Part shown: in pieces, positions 1 to 9,400 of the stretch | Position numbering within the stretch: the stretch's first letter is position 1 | Layout of the letters: the number at the start of each line of letters is the position of its first letter | Origin: an uncultured bacterium | GTDB taxonomy: Bacteria; Actinomycetota; Coriobacteriia; Coriobacteriales; Coriobacteriaceae | Assembly (NCBI GenBank): GCA_905214525.1 | Contig: CAJMMN010000009.1 | Location: forward strand, 1 to 64,000 | Length of the DNA stretch: 64,000 bases | Direction: 5' to 3' | Program-made: the position numbers and the translations under genes | Notes under the pieces: model-generated | Told to the model about the DNA's origin: nothing | Database searches by the model: none | What the model saw: only the letters and a program-made list of their open reading frames with translations

Positions 1-1298
1 CCGTCACCAAGGTCAAGGACGGCCACACGGTGGAGAACACCGCCACGCAGGTCACCAACGACAAGCGTGACAAGACCAACACCGTCTCCAACCCGTTGAA
101 GGAGATCAACCCGAAGAAGGACGTGACCGTGAAGGTCGGCGGCGACAGCGTCGACGGCAGGAGCGTCTACCTGGACTCCACGTTCCTCTACCAGCTCGAC
201 AGCTCGATCCTGCCCGCGGACCGCGCCTACCAGAAGATCGCGAACTGGGGCATCACCGACCAGCTCGACCCGGCGTATGACAAGGCGACCGGCCAGTGGG
301 CCGTGTACGCGGCCCGCGACCTGTACCGGGGCGGCGAGGCCATCGCCAAGAAGGGCGAGAGGATCGCCGGCAGCGGCTTCGACAGCTCGAGGCTCGGCGG
401 CGACATGTTCACCGCGAACATCGACCCCTCCACCGGCCTCGTGGACATCCAGGCCACCCAGGCGTACCTGGACCTCGTGTCCGCGGACGACGCGCACGAG
501 CAGGGCTGGCGCGCCTACGTCCAGGCCACGCGAGTGAAGGTCACCGACCGCCACGAGAACGTGTTCACCGAGCACGTGAACGGCAAGGACCTGACCAGCA
601 ACATCGTGTGGACCCGCACCCCTGACCTGACCCCGGGCATCAAGCTCGAGAAGTGGGACAGGAGGAGCGGCTGGCCGAAGGGCGACCGCGACGACTCCAA
701 GGACGCGCTCGACGGCGCGAAGGACGGCGACGTGATCGTGTTCACGATCACCAATACAAGCAAGGACGAGGACGGGCACGGCGCCTGGTTCAAGGCCAGC
801 GACCTGAAGCTCGAGGACCACACCATCGTCGGCGACGGCGAGGTGAAGGACCTCAAGTACCCGGACAACTGGTCCACGCTGGTCCTCAAGCCCGGCCAGA
901 GCGTCGAGGTGACCGGCACGCTCACCGGATTCACCAAGGACAGGCACACCGACCGCGCCAAGGTCACCGGCACCCCGTTGGTCGAATGCCCCGTGGTGGA
1001 CAAGGACCCGTTCGGCGACGCCTCCGGCAAGCCGTCCACAGGCGGCGAGGCCGGCGACGGTCCCAGGCAGGTGACCGTCGGCGATCGCACGCTGTGCGAG
1101 GACACGCCCGTCGAGTCCAACACCGACGACTGGAACGGCCGCCGGTCGCTGCTGGGCGAGACCGGTTCCGCGATCCTGCCCGTCGGCGTGGGCGCGCTGC
1201 TCATGGCCGGCATCGGCGCCGCCGTCGTGATGGTCCGCCGCCGCAAGTCGGCGCATGACGACAAGGACGCGGCCCTCATGCCGCGCCACGCCGCCTGA
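1..1298 (+). CDS. C-terminal part of a wall-anchored isopeptide adhesin (5' end outside window)
   Basis: The reading frame is open to the left edge, so the GTG at 30 is internal rather than the start. The visible 430 residues carry Val/Thr/Asp-rich beta-sandwich sequence, with a LDSTFLYQLDSSILPADR segment typical of the isopeptide-linked stalk domains of antigen I/II-like adhesins. The C-terminus is a sorting signal: a five-residue motif LGETG, a hydrophobic segment and an RRRKS basic tail. The motif has Gly where LPXTG has Pro, which is unusual. Pilin, giant-adhesin and sortase genes follow on the same strand, so this is probably a pilus tip or stalk protein of the same locus. The domain assignment is from family resemblance only. 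Confidence 0.75.
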   Translation, partial: VTKVKDGHTVENTATQVTNDKRDKTNTVSNPLKEINPKKDVTVKVGGDSVDGRSVYLDSTFLYQLDSSILPADRAYQKIANWGITDQLDPAYDKATGQWAVYAARDLYRGGEAIAKKGERIAGSGFDSSRLGGDMFTANIDPSTGLVDIQATQAYLDLVSADDAHEQGWRAYVQATRVKVTDRHENVFTEHVNGKDLTSNIVWTRTPDLTPGIKLEKWDRRSGWPKGDRDDSKDALDGAKDGDVIVFTITNTSKDEDGHGAWFKASDLKLEDHTIVGDGEVKDLKYPDNWSTLVLKPGQSVEVTGTLTGFTKDRHTDRAKVTGTPLVECPVVDKDPFGDASGKPSTGGEAGDGPRQVTVGDRTLCEDTPVESNTDDWNGRRSLLGETGSAILPVGVGALLMAGIGAAVVMVRRRKSAHDDKDAALMPRHAA

Positions 1299-1348
1299 CC
1301 CGACGGGGCCCGTCCCATGCGCGTCGCCGCGTGGAAGGGCCCCTTCCC

Positions 1349-1380
1349 GGGGCCGGCATCCCGACCGGGACGCCGGCCCC
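1349..1380 (+). terminator. Hairpin after adhesin gene
   Basis: Nine-base arms GGGGCCGGC (1349-1357) and GCCGGCCCC (1372-1380) with a further inner TCCC/GGGA pairing. There is no real T tract, so this could be a terminator, an attenuator or an mRNA processing hairpin between adhesin and pilin. Confidence 0.5.
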
Positions 1381-1470
1381 TCATCCATGCAACGACATCG
1401 ATCACTCCCCTCCCTGTCGGGGAGGGGGCGGGCGCGGCATGCGGCCGCGCCCATAGGAGAAGGACACGAT

Positions 1471-3306
1471 ATGAGGAACATCATCCGCATCGGCGCCGGC
1501 ACGGACCGCCGGAACCGGTTCGTCGCGATCGCGTTGGGCGTCGCCCTGGCGGCCGGACCGGCCGCCATGCTGCCCGCGGCGGCGCTGGCCGCGCCGGCCA
1601 CGGACGCCGCGGCCGCGAGCACGACGGCCGGCACGACCATCACACTGCAAGGCGCAGACGGAGCAAGCCTGGCCGGCCACACGTTCGACGTGTACCGGAT
1701 CGGCACGTACACGGACCAGATCCTGAACGGCACGCAGATCAGCAGCCTCGGCGTGCGCGGCGACACGGCATCCAACGCGTGGGCGGCCGACGCGATCGGC
1801 ATCGCCAACGCTTACGATCCAAGCACGGCCGACGACATCGCCAAGGTGTACGGCTACGATGACGCGGGCAACATCGCCAACATCAAGATGGACTCCCAGA
1901 CCAGGCAGCTGCGCAACATCAGCAAGGCCCTGGGCCAGTCCACTCGGAAGCCGGCCGCCATCCAGGGCGGCGCGAACCTGACGACCACCCAGTCCACGCT
2001 GACGATCAACGTGCCCGCCGAAGGCCTCTACTACATCACGGACAGCGCGGGCAACCCGATCATGGTCGGCACGAAATCCGGCAACGCGAACATCATGAAG
2101 AACGACGCGAAGGACCCGCAGTGGCGGACCCTGGGCGTCGCGGTCGTCAAGGCGAAAAGCGTGAGGGTCGACAAGAAGGTCCAGGTGTCGCGCGACGGCA
2201 CCACGGTAGGCAAGGACGGCACCGCCACCAATCCGGTCGGCGTGACCGTCGGCGACACCGTCACCAACACGGTCGAGGTGACCGTGCCGAACAAGCAGGC
2301 CGCCGGCGCGGTCAAGTTCAAACTCGTCGACCAGCCGAAGGGCCAGACGTACGTGAAGGGCTCGCTGAGCGTCCGGTTGAAGAACGCGCCGCAGACCGAC
2401 ATCACGGCCGACGCGATCGTCTACGACGGGACCACGCAGAACAACGCGAAAAGCATCCCCGGCGACCCGGCCCTGAAGACCGCCGACAACCGGCCCGCAG
2501 ACCCGGATCTCGCGATCCCGGCCGGCGGCTGGGGCATCGACGGCAGGAACATCCTCGACAAATACTCCAACAGGACGATCGTCATCACCTACAGGATGAC
2601 CGTCGACAAGGCGAGCATCACCGACCCGGCGAACAACACCGTCCACACGTACGGCACGTTCACCGACGGCATCCGGTTCACCACGATCACCGACCAGGAC
2701 AAGGTCGACATCAAGGCCTACGACTTCACCCTGCGGAAGGTGGACGCGGGCAACGTGAACACGCTGCTCGACGGCGCCCGGTTCCAGATCCAGCGCAACG
2801 GCAAGTGGATGAATCTCGACTGGAACACCGGCAAATGGTCGGATGCGGCCGACCAGGGTTCCGCCAGCGTGTTCATCACCGGCGACTCAAACCATGACGG
2901 GACGGTCGACAACAGGGACGACGCGAGGCAGAGGGGCCTGATCGCGTTCAAGGGGCTCGGCTACGGCACGTACACGGTCACCGAGACCCGGGAGCCGGCA
3001 GGCTACGCCAGCTACGCGAAACCGACGTTCACCGTCACCATCGACGACGCGGGCACGAGCATCCAGTACAGGGGGACGGGCACCGTGCCGAACCTGACCA
3101 GCAGGCTGGACAACAACACGGTGCAGGTCAAGAACGTCGCGAATCTGACCCAACTGCCGCAGACGGGCGGCGTGCTCGCGTTCGCGTTCTGGCTGGCCTG
3201 CGCCATGCCCCTGTTCGCGATCGGCGGCATGATGGCCGTGCGCGGCGCGCGCAACCGCCGCGACGCGCTGATGCTCACGCATGACGGCGGCAATCCGGCC
3301 GCCTGA
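1471..3306 (+). CDS. fimA: Major pilin / fimbrial backbone subunit (SpaA/FimA type)
   Basis: 611 residues from ATG 1471, chosen because AGGAGAAGG lies just upstream and a signal peptide begins there (MRNIIRIG, hydrophobic stretch, ALAAPA); the frame stays open further upstream. A pilin-like FDVYRIGTY segment follows the signal peptide. An E-box-like segment (TVTETREPAGYA, near residue 500) and Lys/Asn-rich beta domains are those of isopeptide-bonded backbone pilins. The sorting signal LPQTG is at 562-566, followed by a membrane segment and a basic tail. A degenerate pilin-motif candidate (WRTLGVAVVKAK) would supply the lysine joined by the sortase. The sortase encoded downstream is the likely polymerase. 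The anchor and fold are clear; the exact subunit role is inferred. Confidence 0.85.
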   Translation: MRNIIRIGAGTDRRNRFVAIALGVALAAGPAAMLPAAALAAPATDAAAASTTAGTTITLQGADGASLAGHTFDVYRIGTYTDQILNGTQISSLGVRGDTASNAWAADAIGIANAYDPSTADDIAKVYGYDDAGNIANIKMDSQTRQLRNISKALGQSTRKPAAIQGGANLTTTQSTLTINVPAEGLYYITDSAGNPIMVGTKSGNANIMKNDAKDPQWRTLGVAVVKAKSVRVDKKVQVSRDGTTVGKDGTATNPVGVTVGDTVTNTVEVTVPNKQAAGAVKFKLVDQPKGQTYVKGSLSVRLKNAPQTDITADAIVYDGTTQNNAKSIPGDPALKTADNRPADPDLAIPAGGWGIDGRNILDKYSNRTIVITYRMTVDKASITDPANNTVHTYGTFTDGIRFTTITDQDKVDIKAYDFTLRKVDAGNVNTLLDGARFQIQRNGKWMNLDWNTGKWSDAADQGSASVFITGDSNHDGTVDNRDDARQRGLIAFKGLGYGTYTVTETREPAGYASYAKPTFTVTIDDAGTSIQYRGTGTVPNLTSRLDNNTVQVKNVANLTQLPQTGGVLAFAFWLACAMPLFAIGGMMAVRGARNRRDALMLTHDGGNPAA

Positions 3307-3337
3307 CACATGTCCCGGCCCTCCAGGCCGGGGTTCC

Positions 3338-3371
3338 GCCGATAGGGGGCGGGGTCGCGTCCCCTATCGGC
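3338..3371 (+). terminator. Terminator-like hairpin after the pilin gene
   Basis: Eleven-base arms GCCGATAGGGG (3338-3348) and CCCCTATCGGC (3361-3371), followed 20 bases later by a TTCTTTTTTAT run. It may reduce read-through from the pilin gene into the giant adhesin gene. Confidence 0.65.
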
Positions 3372-3478
3372 CTCTCATCACCGAATGATTCTTTTTTATC
3401 CGGCCCGCCACGAGGGGTTCGTGCGGGTCCTGGTCCATCCGTCACGGACAGTCAAGGGGCGGGGAAGGAAAAACACAC

Positions 3479-6400
3479 ATGCACGCATGGTTGAAACGGG
3501 CGGTCGCGGGACTGTTGTCCGCGGGCACCCTCCTGGGCGGCGGGCTCCTGACGGCGGGCACCGCGAACGCGGACGAGATCCGCATGCCCGATATCGGCAA
3601 GACCATCACGAGCCTGACGGCATCGGCCGCCACGACGTATCCAAGGGAGCTCGTCAACGGCGACTTCGAATACCCGAGCATGAAGAGCCTGCAACACTAC
3701 TTCACCGGCATCGACCGCAACCGCAGCCAGTGGATCAGCAACGGACAGGGAGGCGACCTCGCCAAATGGTCCGACATCCCCGGCGGACTGGACACGACCA
3801 GATTCGGCTGGTCCAGCACCCAGACACAGGGCGCCATGTCCGAACAGCGCGCGAACGCCGTCGAACTCCAGAAGGCCACCGGCGAAACCACCCAGATGGG
3901 CGAACTGTGCGCAAGCCAGAAAGGCACCGCGATCTACCAGGACATCGCCACCACGCCCGGCACGCTCTACAGGATCGAGCTCGACCACGCGAGCCGCTAC
4001 AGCATCCACCTTGACCAGATGCAGGTCATGGTAGGCGCGCCCGGCCACGAGCGGCCCGTCGAAATGACCCGCACCAGCTCGAACAAGTACGGCGACAAGA
4101 TCGGCGAGAAGTCCACCACCATCGCCACGCACTCGACCAACCCGTTCGGCAACCAGTCCAGCAAGGACGACTTCAGCCACTACGTCGGCTACTACACGAT
4201 CCCCGCAGGCCAGTCCGTCACCCGGTTCACGTTCAGGCAGGTATCCGGCGTGAACACGACCAGCGGCAACCTGCTCGACAACATCGTGTTCACCCAGGCG
4301 TACAAACTCGACTACGACAGGAACTCCGACGAGGCGACCGGCCAGACCCCGAACGACACCGCCACCGTCAAACCCGCCAAAACCAGTGCCACGGGCGGCG
4401 TGAAGAACGTCGCGGACACGAACGCAAGCCTGCCGGGCCATCTGGTCAATGGTGATTTCGAATACCTGCCCGACGGCGGATGGAAGACCGTTGACGCGCC
4501 AAGCTACATGACGAACGCATACACGAGCGTCGACCCGAACAACGGCCAGTACATGAGGAACGCGCAACACTCCGACGCCGATCTCGCCTCCTGGGTGGAC
4601 TGGCCCGGTTTCGACCAGTCCAAATTTGCATGGAAGACCGACCAGAAAGGCGGCCACGACCAAGGCGGATTGAAGGACCGCGCGGAAGCGGTCGAACTCC
4701 AACAGGACAGCATGGACGGCAACACCTACGCGGAAATGGTCGCCTCCGAACCCGGACGCACCATCTACCAGGACCTCGCCACCATCCCCGGCACACTGTA
4801 CAAGATCCGGTTGAAGCACACCAGCCTGTGCAAGGACAACGTCGACCAGATGCAGGTCGTCATCAACGGCACACCCATCGAGATGACCCGAGTGGCCGCG
4901 AACGGCAAGGCCGGCGACAAGGTCGGCGAGAAGTCCAAGACCATCGGCACGAGGGTCACGAACGAGAACCGCTGGCATCATTCCGACCAGTGGGAGACCT
5001 ATGAGGGCTACTACGTCATCCCGGACGGGCAGACCACTACCCGGTTCGGTTTCAAGGCCGTCAACTATCTCGACCCCACCAAGGGCAATCTTCTGGATGA
5101 TGTGACATTCGCCCGCGCCTACAAGCTGTCCTACGACAAGAACGCGTCGGATGCGACCGGCAAGGTCCCGTCCGACGAGACCGCCGACACCGTCAGGCAG
5201 ACCAAGGCCAGGACCACGGGAACCGTGAAGACAGTCGCGGACGAGAACGTCCGGTACGGTTCCCTCGCTAATGGCGATTTCTCCTACCCCTCGTTCTCCG
5301 ACATTCAGGAGAACGAGCAGGGAACCTATGCCGATCTGCGCACGTTCCTCAAATCGGATGACGGCACGCTTTGGGACAACATGTCCGTCACCGATCTTTC
5401 CAAGTACGGAAAGATCGGGCAGATCCCCGGTTTCGACTCTTCCAGGTTCGCATGGTCCAGTACCGAGAACGGTTCAAGGGTCGAATTGCAGCAGGATCGC
5501 AACACCAAGAACACGTATGCGGAGATCGTCGCCCAACAGGACAACACCAGCATCTACCAGAACGTGTCCACCGGCAACGGCGGAGTACTGTACAAGATCC
5601 GGTTGAAGCACGCCAGCCGCCAATCCTCCCATGCCGACAAGATGCAGGTCCTCGTGGGCTCCGACACGGCCCACGCGACGCCTGTGGAGATGACCCGCGT
5701 CACCTCTAACGGCCATGGCGACAAGGTGGGCGGGAAGTCCACGACCATCACCACAAAGGTATCCAACACCGATCCCCGAGACCATGGCAGCCAGTGGGAG
5801 ACGTACGAAGGCTATTACCAGGTGCCCGAAGGACAGAAGAACACGGTATTCATGTTCAAGAGCCTCGAAGGGTTCAAAGATGATGAGACCCTGCCCGGCA
5901 ACAACGTCGGCAATCTCGTGGACGACATCGAATTCTCCCGTTCCTACAAGTTGACCTATGACAAGAACGCATCCGACGCGACCGGCAAGGTCCCGTCGAA
6001 TCAGCGTGGCAAGGAGAACACCGTGCAGCCCGCCGAATCGAAGACTACCGGAAACGTGAAGACGGTGGCGGATAATACGTCGAATCTGCCGGACCATCTG
6101 GTGAACGGCACGTTCGATTATCGCGGCAACGAGATCATCAACGAGAACCAGAGGGTCTACGGCGACACAACCTACCTCGCCATGATCAGCGCGAAGACCG
6201 GCGTCATCGGCAACCCGCTGCACAGCAAGCTCGACAACTGGGATTCCGGCAAGTTCGGCTGGAGATCCAACGACGCCACCGCCGGCGTCGACACCGTCGA
6301 GGTGCAGCGCCGCAACCACACCCCGTATCCGACCAACGCGGGCAACGTGTGGGGCGAGATCGCCGCAGCCAAGCGGGGCAAGTACATCTACCAGGACATC

Positions 6401-9400
6401 GCCACCACGCCCGGCGTCGTGTACAGGTGGAGCCTCAAGCACGCGTCCCGCAACGCGGGCCAGGACGACAGCATGCAGGTCATGATCGGCGAACCCGGCA
6501 AGACCGTCGCACAGCAGGCGACCCGCACCACATCCAACGGGTCGGACAAGACCGGCAGCGTCGGCACCACGATCACCACGCACGGCACCGCGCAGGACGG
6601 CAAGTGGGAGACCTATACCGGCGACTACCTCGCCACCTCGACCACGACCCGCTTCACGTTCAGGAGCGTCAGGGACTCCAACGGCCAGGGCCTCGACTTC
6701 ACCGCCGAAGGCAACTGCGTCGACGACCTAAGCTTCGACAAGGCGTACAAGCTCTCTTACGACAAGAATTCTTCGGACGCGACCGGCAGCGTGCCCTCCA
6801 GTCAATACGGCAAGGAGAACACCGTCCAGCCCGCCAAGTCCAAGACCACGGGCAGTGTCGGACTCGCGGCTGACAAAACCGCTTCCGGCCTGACGGTGCA
6901 TGATCTGAAGAAGAACGACAAGGGCAAGGTGCCCTCCAGTTCGAAGGCGGATTCCACGCAGCCGGCCGCGTTCAAGGCTCCGGACGCCAAGGTGGAGACC
7001 ATCGCCTCCAGGTCCGCGGGCGACGAGCTGGCCGTGAACGGCGGGTTCGACACCCCGAAGTGGACGATCGCCAAGGAGGGGCAGGGCCTGCCCTGGGTGT
7101 ATGTGACGCCCAATAAGGGCATGATCCGCTCCTACGCGCAGGCCATGGCCGGACAGACGGGCGTGAAGGCCGGCGGCCTGACCGCCGCCACGTTCGCCTG
7201 GCAGGATCTCGATGCCACCGGCGGCAACCAGAACTTCGAACTGCATCGCGAGAGGGACGGGAACACGGCCGCCGACGTGCATGCGGGCCGTACCGTCGCC
7301 CAGACCGTGAACACGACGCCCGGCGCCAGCTACACGTTCAGCATCCGCCACTCCGGCCGCTCCAAAGGCAACGCGGGCGGCGTGACCCTGCTCACCGGCC
7401 CCGACAAGGATCATCTCACCCCAGTCAAACTGACCCGCACCACGGTCTCCAAGACCGGCCAGAAGTACGGGGACAAGACCGGCGATGTGGGAACCGTCGC
7501 CTACACGCACTCCGATTCCATGGACGCCACGGAAGGCAGCCACGAACCGTGGGACCATTCCGACGACTGGGAATCCTACGAGGGCACGGTCATTATCCCA
7601 GCCGGACAATCCCGCACGATGATCGCCTACAGGGGCGTCGCCAAGGACGGTACTCTTACTGCCTCCGCCAATGACAGCATCATCGACGACCTGAGCTTCC
7701 GCCTCGCCTACAAGCTCAGCTACGACGCGAACGGCGGGGCCAAGAAGAGCACGTCGCAGATCAAGGCCTCCACCGATGGCAAGGTGAAGACCATCGCCGG
7801 CAAGACCGACAGTCTGCCGACCGAACTGGTCAACGGCTCGTTCGACTATCCGGCCGGCCTGATCGCCGGTGTCTCCACCAAATACCCGTGGGACGACTGG
7901 ACCGTCGTCGACCCGATCAACGGCAGATACGCGCGGCACATCGGCATCGATAAGGACCCCTGGGCGCCAATCCCGGGATGGGACGCCTCCAAATTCGCAT
8001 GGAAGTCGACCCAGACCAAGGGAACCGACTGGCAGCAGATCGCACAGGGAGTCGAACTGCAGAAGGACTCCAAGACCGGCAACCAGTACGCGGAACTCGT
8101 CGCGGGACAGGCGGGCACCGCCATCTACCAGGACATCGCCACCATCCCGGGCGTGTCCTACCGCTGGACGTTGAAGCACGCCAGCCTCGACAGGAACCAC
8201 CTCGACGGGATGAGCGTCATGATCGGCGAACCCGGCAAGGAATCCGCCCAGGACGCGAGGCGAACCACCGTCAACGGCAACGGCGACCAGCCGGGCGACG
8301 TCGGCAAGGTCATCTCCACGAAGGTGAGCAACGACGCCGAGTCGAACCATGAGTCGAACCATTCCAGCCGTAACCATGACGGGCAGTGGGAGACCTACAC
8401 CGGCACGTACATCGCCACCGGGACGGTCACCCGCTTCACCTTCAAGTCGGTAAGCTCCAGCAACAACGTCAACGGCAACATCCTCGACGATCTGAGCTTC
8501 ACCAAGGCCTACAGGCTCGGCTACGACTCGAACGGCGGGGCCAAGACGAACGCCAGCAAGATCAGCGCATCCTCGAACGGCACGGTCCGACTCGCCGCGA
8601 CCAGGACGTCCGTCCCATCCCATGCCCTGGAGGACACGGACGTGCCCGCCGACTACCGGAACTTCACGTTCGACACCACGAACACCAGGCTCTCCGACGC
8701 CCGGTTCGACGCGAACTGGGTCACCACCAGGGACGAGGCGGGCGGCAACATCCATTGGCCGACCCGGCTCGGCGCGAAGGCCACCCTGCCGGACGTGGGC
8801 GCATGGACCGACCCGAACGGCACGGAACACCGGATCAGCGCGACCATCGCGCTGAAACAGTGGAACGGCGGCAACATCGGTCAACTCGTCGACTTCGACA
8901 AGACCGGCGAAACCGTCGGAGACGGCCGTTTCTGGATCAACGTCGTCCATGACGACTCCAGGGTGCCCGCCAACGTGCGCAAGGCGCTGGGCGGCATCGA
9001 CACGTCGAAACGCGTCGGTTGCCAGTGGACCGTGAGCTTCACGTACGCGGACGGCACCCCCGTGCCCGACACGTTCCGCGGCGTCACCGGCTTCAACGAC
9101 CTCGACGGCTTCGACGCGCAGCCCGACCTGATATTCGAGGGCGTGCAGCTGCTCTCCGGGTTCGACGGCGCCTACAAGACCCGGGACGCGGAGCTCGCCC
9201 CCTACGGGACCAACGGGTACGCGGGCATCAAGCATGATGCGGGCGACGAGTCGAACCTGAACGGCGCACAGCAGGTCAGACACCGTCTGGCCGCCACATG
9301 GACCGGCCCCACGTTCACCTACTCGTACGATCTGCGGAACCCGGCGGGACGTGCGGACGGCGTGCGCATGACGTTCGGCATGCCCGTCACCCGCACCCAG

